Positions 1 to 8,585 are shown, counted from the stretch's first letter. The stretch: 43,393 nt of DNA from Candidatus Siliceabacter maunaloa (GCA_024330185.1 JANDLV010000034.1:1-43393), one strand, 5' to 3'. Program-made: numbers and translations. Notes: generated by a model not told the origin, from the letters alone.

Positions 1-117
1 GACCGTAGGCGAAACCTTCATCGGTCCGAACTTGAGAGGACCGTAGGCGAAACCTTCATCGGTCCGAACTTGAGAGGACCGTAGGCGAAACCTACCTCTC
101 CCGGAGGTCCGAGCTTG
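1..117. repeat. 38-bp tandem direct repeats at window edge
   Basis: Two identical 38-bp units (1-38, 39-76) are followed by a third that keeps the first 16 and last 15 or so bases but has a changed middle (77-117), then a decayed start of a fourth near 118. Each unit contains an inverted pair GGACCG/CGGTCC (for example 38-43 and 60-65), so the RNA could form a hairpin. The copies probably continue to the left of the window. The stop codon of the DedA-PAP2 gene (92-94) lies inside the third copy. The unit is not a multiple of three, so it is not a coding repeat. Function unknown. Confidence 0.75.
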
Positions 118-1696
118 AGAGGACCGCAGGCAAGACATCGCCATCATCGCGTACGTGCCCGACGACGAGGGCGACGACCGCGCACAAGGCGAACAGCGAC
201 AGCGCCAGCCCCCAGCCCCCCACCACGTCGGAGAGGTAGTGCGCACGAAGTTGCACGCGGGTCAGGCCCACGGCCACCGCCAGGACCACGGCGGTCACGA
301 CCACTGCGACACGGCCCGCGACCCAGGGTATCGCCCGCCACAACGCGACCGCGATGGCGATCCAACCGACGGCGTAGGCCGCGTGGCCGGACGGATAGCC
401 CGCGAACTGCGTCTCGATGAGGGGCAGTTCGGGGCGGGGGCGGTCCAGCGCCGCCTTGGTCACGTGGACCGCCACGAAGGTCAGCAGGGCGCCCGCGAGG
501 AGCACCCCCGCGTCGGCGACATGGCGGCGCACCAGCAGGACCACCGCTGTGAGCAGGATCGCCGGGCCCACCACGACGCTCGCCCCGGCGTGTGTGGTGA
601 CGCGGGCCAGCTCGGTCGCCGCCCCGAAGCGCAGCCCGTCGGCGATGAGCAGCGCGCGCAGGTCCAGCGGGGCGTAGTCCTGGCCGCTGAGGACCACGAG
701 CAGGGCGGCGAACGCGTAGCCGCCGCCGGCCACCAGCGCTATGAGCGTGGTCAGCTCCAGCCCCAGCCCGCCCGGCGTGAGCCGCTGCCAGGTGAACCGC
801 GCCGGGCCGGACGCGCGACGAGCCATGGGCACGAGCGCCCCGCGGTAGACCGGCGCGCCGGCCCGAACGAGCTGGCGCAGCGGCGGTCGCTGGGCGGCGC
901 GGTCGATGCGCGCGCTCAGAGCTGCGCGGCGCTCCCTGTCGCTCAGCGCGCGGTAGAGGAGGACGGCGCCCACGGCGACCGCCGCAGCCACCCCGAGGCC
1001 GAAGGCTCCCTGGCCGACCCAGTTGGTGACCTCGTCGAAGCTGCGCCAGAAGACGTAGCCCAGCAGGACGAAGAAGGCCGCGTAGAGCCCGCCACCGACC
1101 ACCGCGTAGGGGAAGAAGCGCGCGAAGGACAGCCCGGAGGCCCCGGCCAGGAAGGGCGCGACGGCCCGCACGAGGCCGATGAACCGGCCGACGAGCAGCG
1201 TCTTGCCGCCGTGGCGCTCGAAGAAGCGCTCGACCTGCTCGAGGCGCTCGACCGTGATCTGCACCTTGGGTCCGTGGCGCAGGATGAAGCCGCGACCCAG
1301 GCGGCGGCCCAGGACGTAGGAGACGCTGTCGCCCGCGACCACCGCGGTCCAGACCAGGCCCAGCAGCAGGTAGACGTCGATGACGCCCTGCCCGGCGACC
1401 ACCCCGCCGAGGATGATCAGGGTCTCGCCCGGCGCCAGGAGCCCGACGAAGGCGCCGGTCTCCAGGAAGGCGCCGAGCCCGACGACGAGGTACGTCCACT
1501 GGCCCAGCCTGCGCCCGACCTCCGAGATGATCGCTTCGACGTCGGGGAGATCGATGAGGCCCGAGCCGTACAGGGCGGCGGCGGCGAGGGCGACGAAGGC
1601 GGCGATGAGCTGGACGCGGTTGATGCGCCCGGTCCGCCGGGCGTAGAGCGCTACGCACAGGCCCAGCGCCGAGCCGCCGAGCCACAGCGGCTTCAC
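92..1696 (-). CDS. DedA / PAP2 two-domain membrane protein
   Basis: A 534-residue polytopic membrane protein fusing two lipid-related domains. The N-terminal half is a DedA (SNARE-associated) domain with GLLAPGETLIILGG, AGDSVSYVLGRRLG and GRFIGLVRAVAPFLAG. The C-terminal third is a PAP2 phosphatase with its three motifs: KAALDRPRP, YPSGHAAYA and the RAHYLSD signature. DedA proteins are linked to lipid scrambling or membrane homeostasis, and PAP2 enzymes remove phosphate from lipid phosphates such as undecaprenyl pyrophosphate, so recycling of a carrier lipid is a reasonable inference. The GTG start overlaps the ispE stop as GTGA, making it the last gene of the metG operon. Its last residues are encoded inside the tandem-repeat zone at the window edge. 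Confidence 0.88.
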   Translation of the reverse strand: MKPLWLGGSALGLCVALYARRTGRINRVQLIAAFVALAAAALYGSGLIDLPDVEAIISEVGRRLGQWTYLVVGLGAFLETGAFVGLLAPGETLIILGGVVAGQGVIDVYLLLGLVWTAVVAGDSVSYVLGRRLGRGFILRHGPKVQITVERLEQVERFFERHGGKTLLVGRFIGLVRAVAPFLAGASGLSFARFFPYAVVGGGLYAAFFVLLGYVFWRSFDEVTNWVGQGAFGLGVAAAVAVGAVLLYRALSDRERRAALSARIDRAAQRPPLRQLVRAGAPVYRGALVPMARRASGPARFTWQRLTPGGLGLELTTLIALVAGGGYAFAALLVVLSGQDYAPLDLRALLIADGLRFGAATELARVTTHAGASVVVGPAILLTAVVLLVRRHVADAGVLLAGALLTFVAVHVTKAALDRPRPELPLIETQFAGYPSGHAAYAVGWIAIAVALWRAIPWVAGRVAVVVTAVVLAVAVGLTRVQLRAHYLSDVVGGWGLALSLFALCAVVALVVGHVRDDGDVLPAVLSSSDLRER

Positions 1697-2658
1697 GGGG
1701 CCTCCCCCGCGGGGCGGGGCGCGCCCGCGCCCGCGGGCAACGGGGCGGCGGCGAGGGGGAACGGGCGGCGGTGGGCGAGGCCAGCGGCGGCCGCTTGGGC
1801 CCGCTTCGGACCGTCGCGCCCGGTGAACAGGCCCAGCGCGGTGGGGCCGGAGCCTGAGACGAGCGCGTGGTCGGCCCCGGCGGCGCGCGCGGCCTCGAGG
1901 GCCTCGTCGATGGCGGGGCACAGCGCCCGGGCGGGTACCTCGAGGTCGTTGGCGACGAGGCCGGAGGCGAAGAGGGCGCCGGGTGCCGCTCCGCCCTCGG
2001 CGACGAGGCCGGAGGCGAAGTGCCCGCCGGGCACGGCGGCGCCCAGCGCGTCCTCGACCGCCTCGCGCGCGGTGGCCAGCCCCTCGGCGTCGCGGGCCAG
2101 GCCGAGGCGGTCGGCGGTCGCGTAGACCTCGCCGGCGCCCAACCGGGCATCGACGGGCAGCACGAGCGCTCCGTAGAGCTCGCCGTCGGCGGGGAGCGGT
2201 CGAAGTTCTTCCCCCGCGCCGCCCGCCAGCACGCGCCCGCCGCGCACCTGGGCGGGCACGTCGGCCCCCAGGCCCGCGGCGAGCTCCTCCAGCAGCGCGG
2301 GGTCGTCGATGCCGGCCGCGGCGGCGGCCAGGCGCAGGGCGGCCGCGGCGTCGGCCGAGCCGCCGGCCATGCCACCGGCGAGGGGGATCCGCTTGTCGAT
2401 GGTCAGGCGCACGGGCGGGCCTCCCCACCCCGTACGCGCGCGGAAGGCGATCAGTGCATCGGCGGCCAGGTTGGGGCCCTCGACGCCGGGACAGACGAGC
2501 TCGTCTTCGGTGCCGGCGGCGGGCTCCATCGTCACCCTGTCGGCCAGATCGAGCGTGTCGAAGACGGTGACGAGCTCGTGGCGCCCGTCGGCGCGGACCG
2601 GCCCCACGAAAAGGCACAGGTTGACCTTCGCGGGCGCGAGCGCCGCGAGCGGCCTCAC
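1693..2658 (-). CDS. ispE: 4-diphosphocytidyl-2-C-methyl-D-erythritol kinase
   Basis: 321 residues, a GHMP kinase of the non-mevalonate (MEP) isoprenoid pathway that phosphorylates the 2-hydroxyl of CDP-methylerythritol using ATP. Visible marks are the N-terminal APAKVNLCL with the conserved lysine at residue 11, the ATP loop PLAGGMAGGSADAAAAL at about 92-108, the LGADVP segment with the expected catalytic aspartate, and the late glycine motif SGSGPTALGLF. It starts at GTG inside the rsmA stop (GTGA) and ends inside the next gene's start. The neighbourhood rsmA-ispE is common in actinobacteria. The length is normal. Confidence 0.95.
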   Translation of the reverse strand: MRPLAALAPAKVNLCLFVGPVRADGRHELVTVFDTLDLADRVTMEPAAGTEDELVCPGVEGPNLAADALIAFRARTGWGGPPVRLTIDKRIPLAGGMAGGSADAAAALRLAAAAAGIDDPALLEELAAGLGADVPAQVRGGRVLAGGAGEELRPLPADGELYGALVLPVDARLGAGEVYATADRLGLARDAEGLATAREAVEDALGAAVPGGHFASGLVAEGGAAPGALFASGLVANDLEVPARALCPAIDEALEAARAAGADHALVSGSGPTALGLFTGRDGPKRAQAAAAGLAHRRPFPLAAAPLPAGAGAPRPAGEAP

Positions 2659-3527
2659 GAGACCTCCAGGGCGATGGCCAGCTCGCGAAACTCCGCCGGC
2701 GAGAGACGCTCGGCGCGGGCGTCGGCCGGGTGGCCCAGCGCCTCCAGGGCGGCGCGGGCGCGGGCGCGCACGTCACGCGGCGCGCCGGGCGCCAGGGCGA
2801 GGGACCGGGCCAGCGCCTTGCGCCGGTGGGCGAAGGCGTGGCGGACGAGCTCGCGCAGCGCGGGCTCGGGGCCCGGCCCGGTGCGCGCCATCCCCAGCAG
2901 CACCGAGTCCACGCCGGGCACCGGGTGGAACACCGTGCGCGCGACGGCGCGCAGCACCCGGACCTCGCAGGCGAGCTGGGCGAGCACCGACGGGACCCCG
3001 TAGGCGCGCGAGGCGGGCGCGGCGGCGAAGCGCGCCCCCACCTCGCGCTGGACCATGCCCACCCAGCGCGTCACGCCGGGGAGCTCCTCGACGGTGCGCA
3101 GCAGCACGCCGGCGGCGATGCCGTAGGGCAGGTTGGCCACGACCGCGGTGGGCGCGGGATCCAACGCGCGCAGGTCCAGCGCCATCGCGTCGGCGAGGTG
3201 CAGCGTGGTGTTGGCGTGCGGATCCAGGGCGTCGCGCAGCGGCGCCTCCAGCGCGCGGTCGACCTCCACCACGTGCACGTGCGCCGCCCTAGCCGCGAGG
3301 TGCTCGGAGAGCACGCCCAGCCCGCCGCCGACCTCGAGCACTACGTCGGCGGGGTCCAGGGCGGCAGCGCGGTCGATGACGCCGAGGATGTTGGAGTCGA
3401 TGAGGAAGTTCTGCCCGAGGTCGTGCCGGGGCCGCACGCCGAAGGCGGCCATGCGCCGCAGCGAGGGCTGCGCGGGGAGCTGTCCACGCGCGGGGAGCTC
3501 GCCACCCGCCGCGCGCAGCGCGCTCAC
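2655..3527 (-). CDS. rsmA: 16S rRNA (adenine(1518)-N6/adenine(1519)-N6)-dimethyltransferase
   Basis: About 290 residues, the KsgA/RsmA methyltransferase that dimethylates two adjacent adenosines near the 3' end of 16S rRNA using SAM. It shows the family entry PRHDLGQNFLID, the SAM loop VLEVGGGLGVLSEHL and the catalytic NLPYGIA. I place the start at the GTG at 3527 because it overlaps the tatD stop as GTGA, like every other junction in this operon. An internal ATG (MAAFGVRPRHDLGQNF, about 30 residues in) is the alternative. The open frame continues upstream into tatD, but that part is shadow sequence. Confidence 0.94.
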   Translation of the reverse strand: MSALRAAGGELPARGQLPAQPSLRRMAAFGVRPRHDLGQNFLIDSNILGVIDRAAALDPADVVLEVGGGLGVLSEHLAARAAHVHVVEVDRALEAPLRDALDPHANTTLHLADAMALDLRALDPAPTAVVANLPYGIAAGVLLRTVEELPGVTRWVGMVQREVGARFAAAPASRAYGVPSVLAQLACEVRVLRAVARTVFHPVPGVDSVLLGMARTGPGPEPALRELVRHAFAHRRKALARSLALAPGAPRDVRARARAALEALGHPADARAERLSPAEFRELAIALEVS

Positions 3528-4273
3528 CACCCCAGCAGGGCGGCCGCGTTGCGCTGCACCGTGGCCTCGAGTTCCTCGTAGGCCACACCGCGGCGCTCGG
3601 CCAGGAAGCGGGCGGTGTGCACGACGTAGGCGGGCTGGTTGCGCTCCTTGCGCACGGGCTGCGCGGTGAGGTAGGGCGCGTCGGTCTCCACCAGCAGCCG
3701 GTCGTCGGGCACCCGCTGCGCCGCAGCGGCGAGGTCGCCGGCGCTGGGGTAGGTGACGTTGCCCGCGAAGGAGATCCACCAGCCGCGCTCCAGGCACTCG
3801 TCCAGGCGGTCGGGCATGGAGAAGCAGTGCATGATCACGCGCACGCCCTCGGCGTGCTCGATCAGCGTGGCCAGCGTGTCCTCCTGCGCGGCGCGGCTGT
3901 GGATGACCAGCGGCTTGTCGACCTCACGGGCCAGCTCGATCTGGGCGCGGAACGCGCGGTGCTGGTCCTGCGCCGGCGCGTTGTCGCGGTGGAAGTCCAG
4001 GCCGGTCTCGCCGACGGCGGCGCACGCAGGGTGGGCGGCCAGCGCGCGCAGCTCGGCGAGGTCCTCGTCGTCGAAGCCCGTGGCGCTGTTGGGGTGGCGA
4101 CCGATCGCGGCCCGCACCTGCGGGAAGGCCTCGGCGGCGGCCAGCGCCGCACGGCACGACGCGCCGTCGGTGCCCACGGTGAGCATCCGGTGCACGCCCG
4201 CGGCCTCGGCGGCGGCGACCAGGTCGCTGTCGTCTGGGCTGCAGCTGTCCAGATGGGTGTGGCTGTCGATCAC
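3524..4273 (-). CDS. tatD: TatD family metal-dependent deoxyribonuclease
   Basis: 249 residues, a TIM-barrel metallohydrolase of the TatD family, Mg2+-dependent nucleases tied to DNA repair or turnover. Seen directly are the metal site IDSHTHLD at the N-terminus, the VGETGLDFHR glutamate motif, an IHSR histidine segment, MHCFS, and the late VETDAPYL aspartate motif. The GTG start (4273) overlaps the metG stop as GTGA, and the stop overlaps the rsmA start. The metG-tatD-rsmA order is widely conserved in Gram-positive bacteria, which supports the call. The length is typical. Confidence 0.94.
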   Translation of the reverse strand: MIDSHTHLDSCSPDDSDLVAAAEAAGVHRMLTVGTDGASCRAALAAAEAFPQVRAAIGRHPNSATGFDDEDLAELRALAAHPACAAVGETGLDFHRDNAPAQDQHRAFRAQIELAREVDKPLVIHSRAAQEDTLATLIEHAEGVRVIMHCFSMPDRLDECLERGWWISFAGNVTYPSAGDLAAAAQRVPDDRLLVETDAPYLTAQPVRKERNQPAYVVHTARFLAERRGVAYEELEATVQRNAAALLGW

Positions 4274-5802
4274 GCCGTGGCCTCGATCTGCTCCACCTTG
4301 GGGAACAGCGGCGCGAGGCGCTCGACGCCGGTGGGCACCTCGGCGCCGTAGCGCGCGGCGGCCAGCGAGCGGTCGCGGGCGCCCAGCGCGTCGAGCAGGC
4401 GGCCCATGGTCTCGGGCAGCCAGGGCAGGAGCACGACCGCGACCACGCGCACTCCCTCGACGAGGGAGGCCAGCGTGCGGTCGAGATCGCCGGCGCTGTC
4501 GGGGTCCTTGGCCAGCGCCCAGGGCGCCTGCTCCTCGACGTAGCGGTTCAGCCGGCGCACGGGCTGCCACGCGGCCTCGAGCGCCGGGCTGAGCTGGGCG
4601 CTGTCGAGGTGGCGGCAGACCGCGGCGGGGGCGACGTCGATCTCCGCGCCCAGGGCCGGGTCGAGCTCGACCTGGGGCACGTTCCCGTCGCGGTAGCGGA
4701 CGACCATCGCCGTGACCCGGCCGGCCAGGTTGCCCAGCTCGTTGGCCAGCTCACTCTCGTAGCGGGCCGCGAAGCCGGCGGTGGACACGCCGCCGTCCTG
4801 GCCGAAGGAGACCTCGCGCAGCACGTAGAAGCGCAGCGGATCCGCGCCGTAGTTGTCGAGCACCTCGAAGGGGTCCAGGACGTTGCCCAGCGACTTGCTC
4901 ATCTTGTGGTCGACGCCCTCGGAGTCGCGCATGAGCAGGAAGCCGTGGACGTAGAGGTGGTCGGGCACCGGCAGGCCGGCGGCAAGCAGGAGAGCAGGCC
5001 AGTAGACGGCGTGGAACTTGAGGATGTCCTTGCCGATGAGGTGGAACGTCGCGGGCCAGAAGCGGTCGGTGAGGTCCTCGCCGGGGCGGGCGAAGGCCAG
5101 CGCGGTGACGTAGTTGAGCAGCGCGTCGAACCAGACGTAGAAGACCTGGTCGGGGTCCCACGGGACGCTGATCCCCCACTTCAGGTTCGCGCGGGTCAGC
5201 GAGACGTCGCGCAGCCCCTGGGCGACGAAGACGCGCGCCTCGTTGCGGAAGGCGCGCGGCACGACGAAGTCGCTGTCGTCGGCCAGCAGACGCTCCAGGT
5301 CGGTCTGGAAGGCCGACAGGCGGAAGAACCAGTTGTCCTCCTTCTCGCGGTCCAGCGGGATGCGGTGGATCGGGCAGGTGTAGTCCTCGCCGGCCTCCTG
5401 CTCGCTCTTGAAGTCCGCGCAGCGGGGGCAGTACCAGCCCTCGTAGGTCCCCTTGTAGACGTGCCCGTTGTCGTGGACGCGCTGGAGGATCTCCCGCACG
5501 CGGTCGGCGTGCTCGGGGTCGGAGGTGCGGATGAAGAAGTCGTTGGTGACCCCCAGGCGCGGCAGGAGCGCCTTGAACCGCTCCACGTTGCGGTCGCCCA
5601 GCTCGCGCGGAGTGATCCCCTCGCGCTGCGCGGCCAGCGCGACCGGCTCCCCGTGCTCGTCGGTACCCGTGAGGAAGAAGACGTCCTCGCCGCGCTGGCG
5701 CATGTGGCGTGCGAGCACGTCGGCGGCGATCGTGGTGTACGCGTGGCCGAGATGCGGCGCCGCGTTCACGTAGTAGATGGGAGTTGTGACGTAGAAGGCC
5801 AT
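4270..5802 (-). CDS. metG: methionyl-tRNA synthetase
   Basis: 510 residues, a class I synthetase that charges tRNA-Met. It begins MAFYVTTPIYYVNAAPHLGHAY, where PHLGHAY is the HIGH-type ATP motif. The second signature is DHKMSKSLGN. A single zinc knuckle (CPRC ... CPIH) lies in the connective domain. There is no C-terminal tRNA-binding extension, as in the short MetRS type. It is the first gene of a five-gene minus-strand operon and is divergent from the DGPF/sigma genes. The open frame extends further upstream, but the ATG at 5802 gives the canonical N-terminus. Confidence 0.96.
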   Translation of the reverse strand: MAFYVTTPIYYVNAAPHLGHAYTTIAADVLARHMRQRGEDVFFLTGTDEHGEPVALAAQREGITPRELGDRNVERFKALLPRLGVTNDFFIRTSDPEHADRVREILQRVHDNGHVYKGTYEGWYCPRCADFKSEQEAGEDYTCPIHRIPLDREKEDNWFFRLSAFQTDLERLLADDSDFVVPRAFRNEARVFVAQGLRDVSLTRANLKWGISVPWDPDQVFYVWFDALLNYVTALAFARPGEDLTDRFWPATFHLIGKDILKFHAVYWPALLLAAGLPVPDHLYVHGFLLMRDSEGVDHKMSKSLGNVLDPFEVLDNYGADPLRFYVLREVSFGQDGGVSTAGFAARYESELANELGNLAGRVTAMVVRYRDGNVPQVELDPALGAEIDVAPAAVCRHLDSAQLSPALEAAWQPVRRLNRYVEEQAPWALAKDPDSAGDLDRTLASLVEGVRVVAVVLLPWLPETMGRLLDALGARDRSLAAARYGAEVPTGVERLAPLFPKVEQIEATA

Positions 5803-5854
5803 GGGGGTGGGTCTGAGGCTACCGGCGGTGCTCCGGAGGAAATCTTGCCGGGCG

Positions 5855-5884
5855 TGTCGATTTCGTCCCGCCTCGTTCGACGTG
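5855..5884 (+). promoter_or_regulatory. candidate ECF42-type autoregulated promoter
   Basis: TGTCGA at 5855-5860 is followed after 17 bp by CGACGTG (5878-5884), about 40 bp before the DGPF gene. From memory, ECF42 sigma factors recognise a TGTCGA-type -35 with a CG-rich -10 element, and ECF sigma factors usually control their own operon. The match is therefore consistent with self-activation by the downstream sigma factor. This is a motif-level inference only. Confidence 0.45.
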
Positions 5885-5921
5885 CCGGTAGAAACCCCCC
5901 AACCACCACCAGGAGGTAGCA

Positions 5922-6341
5922 ATGCGTTTCATGGTTCTGGTCCCCGGCAGCGCCGAGTCCGAGGCGGGCGAGATGCCCAGCACGGAGCTCCTGGAGGCGA
6001 TGACGAAGTACAACGAGGAGCTCGTCAAGGCGGGCGTCATGCTGGCGGGAGACGGCCTGCACCCGACCGCCAAGGGCGCCAAGGTCCGCTTCGACGGCGC
6101 GCAGCGCACCGTCATCGACGGTCCGTTCACCGAGGCCAAGGAACTCGTCGCGGGCTACTGGATCTGGGAGTGCGCGTCGCGCGACGAGGCGATCGAGTGG
6201 CTCAAGCGCGCGCCGTTCGACGGCGGCACGGAGATCGAGCTGCGCCAGGTCTTCGAGGCCGACGACTTCGGCGAGCAGCTCACCCCCGAGTTGCGCGAAG
6301 CCGAGGAGCGGATGCGCGAGCAGATCGGCGAGCGGGACTAG
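5922..6341 (+). CDS. DGPF/YciI-like domain protein
   Basis: 139 residues of the YCII-related (DGPF) family: a small ferredoxin-like fold beginning MRFMVLVPGS with the family tetrad D66-G67-P68-F69 in VIDGPFTEAKEL and the GYWIWECASRDEAIEW segment. The biochemical role of the family is not established. A strong Shine-Dalgarno AGGAGG (5911-5916) sits 5 nt before the ATG. The next gene, an ECF42-like sigma factor, starts 2 bp after the stop. The DGPF-sigma pair is a conserved two-gene unit in actinobacteria, so this protein probably works with, or is a target of, that sigma factor. Confidence 0.9.
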   Translation: MRFMVLVPGSAESEAGEMPSTELLEAMTKYNEELVKAGVMLAGDGLHPTAKGAKVRFDGAQRTVIDGPFTEAKELVAGYWIWECASRDEAIEWLKRAPFDGGTEIELRQVFEADDFGEQLTPELREAEERMREQIGERD

Positions 6342-6343
6342 TA

Positions 6344-7603
6344 GTGGCAGAGTCGGCCACCCATCGTGCGATCGACGCCGTCTGGCGGATCGAGTGGGCC
6401 CGGCTGATCGCCGGGCTGACTCGCGTCGTGCGCGACGTGTCGGTGGCCGAGGACCTGGCTCAGGACGCGCTCGTCGCCGCGCTGGAGCAGTGGCCGCAGT
6501 CGGGCATCCCGGACAACCCGGGTGCCTGGCTCATGGCCACCGCCAAGCGTCGGGGCATCGACGCGCTGCGTCGCCGCGTCGCGCTCGAGCGCAAGCACGA
6601 GCTGATCGGGCACGAGCTGGCGATCCTCCAGCAGCTCGACCCGCCCGACCTCGCCGCGCAGGTCGACGACGTGCAGGACGACGTGCTGCGCCTGGTCTTC
6701 ATGACGTGCCACCCGGTCTTGTCGCGTGAGGGGCGCGTCGCGCTGACGCTGCGCCTGCTCGGCGGCCTGTCGACGCCGGAGATCGCCCGGGCGTTCCTCG
6801 TCTCCGAGGGGACCGTCGCGCAGCGCATCGTGCGCGCCAAGCGCACGCTGGGCGAGGCCCGCGTGCCGTTCGAGGTCCCGGGCCGCGGCAAGCTGGCCGA
6901 CCGTCTGTCTGCGGTGCTCGAGGTGATCTACCTGGTCTTCAACGAGGGCTACGCCGCGACCGCCGGCGAGCACTGGATCCGGCCGGCGCTCTGCGCGGAC
7001 GCCCTGCGCCTGGGGCGGGTCCTCGCCGCGCTGATGCCGTGCGAGCCCGAGGTCCTCGGCCTGCTGTCCCTGATGGAGCTGCAGGCCTCACGGCTGCGGG
7101 CGCGGGTCGGGCGCCACGGCGAGCCGGTGCTGCTCGCCGATCAGGACCGCGCAATCTGGGACCGCCTGCTCGTGCAGCGCGGCCTGGCCGGGCTGCGGCG
7201 CGCCGAGGAGCTCAGCGGCGCGCTGGGCCCGTACACGCGGCAGGCCGCGATCGCCGCCTGCCACGCACGCGCGCGCAGCGTCGAGGAGACCGACTGGCGG
7301 CGGATCGTCGCGCTGTACGACGGTCTGGCGGCGCTCACCGGCTCCCCGGTCGTCGAGCTCAACCGCGCGGTCGCGGTGACGATGGCGTTCGGCCCCCAGG
7401 CCGGGCTCGAGCTCCTGGACTCGCTCGCCGACGAGCCCGCGCTGCGCGGCTACCACCTGCTGCCCAGCGTGCGCGGCGACCTCCTCGTCCGCCTGGGTCG
7501 CCTGGCCGAGGCGCGCGAGGAGTTCGTGCGCGCGGCCGACCAGTGCGACAACGACCCCGAGCGCGAGCTGCTGCTGTCGCGCGCGGTCGCCTGTGGCACC
7601 TAG
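6344..7603 (+). CDS. ECF42-like RNA polymerase sigma factor with C-terminal TPR-like extension
   Basis: 419 residues starting at GTG 6344, just after the DGPF gene. The N-terminal part has sigma region 2 (DLAQDALVAALEQWP, about 35-49, then GAWLMATAKRRGIDALRRR) and region 4 with its helix-turn-helix (LSTPEIARAFLVSEGTVAQRIVRAKRTL). The remaining ~250 residues are a helical, TPR-like extension with the family motif VFNEGYAA, an NRAVAV segment and a late LGRLAEAREEF repeat. Group ECF42 is known for this extension and for lying next to DGPF genes. It has no anti-sigma gene nearby, so the C-terminal domain may regulate activity. The longer upstream open frame is antisense and intergenic noise. Confidence 0.93.
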   Translation: MAESATHRAIDAVWRIEWARLIAGLTRVVRDVSVAEDLAQDALVAALEQWPQSGIPDNPGAWLMATAKRRGIDALRRRVALERKHELIGHELAILQQLDPPDLAAQVDDVQDDVLRLVFMTCHPVLSREGRVALTLRLLGGLSTPEIARAFLVSEGTVAQRIVRAKRTLGEARVPFEVPGRGKLADRLSAVLEVIYLVFNEGYAATAGEHWIRPALCADALRLGRVLAALMPCEPEVLGLLSLMELQASRLRARVGRHGEPVLLADQDRAIWDRLLVQRGLAGLRRAEELSGALGPYTRQAAIAACHARARSVEETDWRRIVALYDGLAALTGSPVVELNRAVAVTMAFGPQAGLELLDSLADEPALRGYHLLPSVRGDLLVRLGRLAEAREEFVRAADQCDNDPERELLLSRAVACGT

Positions 7604-7613
7604 TCGTCGTCCA

Positions 7614-8492
7614 CTAGGCCCGCGCGTGGCCCCGGATGGAGCGGGCGAGCTCCGGTCGGAGCGAACCGTCAGCGCAGCGACATCCGCCATGCGCCCGTTC
7701 CTCCTGCCGCCGTCGCCGCACACGCACGAGGGCGCCCACGGGCAGGCCCGCCGCCAGCAGCGCGAGGCCGGCCCAGGCGGCGAGCGGCAGGGCGCGCCCG
7801 GGCGGCGAGGTCGCAGCGAGCGGATCGGTGAAGGAGGTGGCGGGCCCGGGGTGGGCCGGCGCGGTGAGAGGCCCCGGGACGGGCGCCCCGCGCGGCACGA
7901 CAGCCGGGACGGGCGCTCCTACCGGGGCCGGCGCCCCTCGAGGCGATGGAGCCGCGCGCGGCGCGGGGCCCAGCGGAGTCGGGCGCAGGCGCGGTGCGGT
8001 GCGGGGGCCGGCGAGCACCGGTGGTGGGGACGTGCTGGGGGCCAGGAGGTCGCGGGGGTCGACATAGCGGCCGGAGGACAGCTCCCGGGCGCCGAGGTGG
8101 AGGTGAGCCGGGCCGCGGCCGGGCCGACCGGTGCGCCCGACGGTGCCCAGCCGGGTCCCGGGCGGCACGGGTTGGCCACGGCGGACGGCGATGGACTCCA
8201 GGTGCAGGTAGGTGGCGACGTGCTCCCCGCACACGACGCTCACGGTGCGCCCGTTGTCGGCGACGGGCCCGGCGAAGCGCACGCGTCCGCCGCACGCCGC
8301 GCGCACGGGTGTCCCCACCGGCGCGGCGACATTGATGCCGCGATGCTGGCCCGGTGCGAAGCGGTCGGCGCCCACCGCGAACTCGCGCACGACCTCGCCC
8401 TCGACGGGCCAGCGCCAGGCACCCGCCGCCCCGGTGGGGGCGAGCAGCAGCAGGAGGACTGCCACTCCCGGGACGGCGAGAACCGTGCGCAT
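7614..8492 (-). CDS. M23-like (LytM) secreted/anchored protein, atypical metal site
   Basis: About 292 residues. N-terminal signal peptide (MRTVLAVPGVAVLLLLLAPTG ... GAA), then an M23/LytM beta domain (residues ~25-130: GQHRGINVAAPVGTPV ... PAHLHLGA), a long Pro/Ala linker and a C-terminal hydrophobic segment followed by basic residues, so it is probably anchored or sortase-like in topology. M23 peptidases need HxxxD plus HxH zinc ligands. Here the HxH (HLH) is present but the first motif reads HRGIN, with asparagine in place of aspartate. It may be a degenerate, regulatory LytM domain rather than an active peptidase. The start at 8492 gives a clean signal peptide; an ATG at 8525 is the alternative. 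Confidence 0.8.
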   Translation of the reverse strand: MRTVLAVPGVAVLLLLLAPTGAAGAWRWPVEGEVVREFAVGADRFAPGQHRGINVAAPVGTPVRAACGGRVRFAGPVADNGRTVSVVCGEHVATYLHLESIAVRRGQPVPPGTRLGTVGRTGRPGRGPAHLHLGARELSSGRYVDPRDLLAPSTSPPPVLAGPRTAPRLRPTPLGPAPRAAPSPRGAPAPVGAPVPAVVPRGAPVPGPLTAPAHPGPATSFTDPLAATSPPGRALPLAAWAGLALLAAGLPVGALVRVRRRRQEERAHGGCRCADGSLRPELARSIRGHARA

Positions 8493-8585
8493 GTCCACGA
8501 CGCTACGTGCCCCAGCGCCGTCCACGACCCCCTGTCACAGATTCGACACAGAGACGGCACGCAGTCGTTACCTACCCTGCGAGCG

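Noticed and set aside
1-117. Tandem repeats as a CRISPR array
   Set aside because: Copies are directly adjacent with no spacers between them, so they are not CRISPR repeats.
155-2125. Plus-strand 656-residue open frame opposite DedA-PAP2 and ispE
   Set aside because: Antisense shadow; composition is Arg/Ala/Asp-rich with no motif, while the minus-strand genes have strong signatures.
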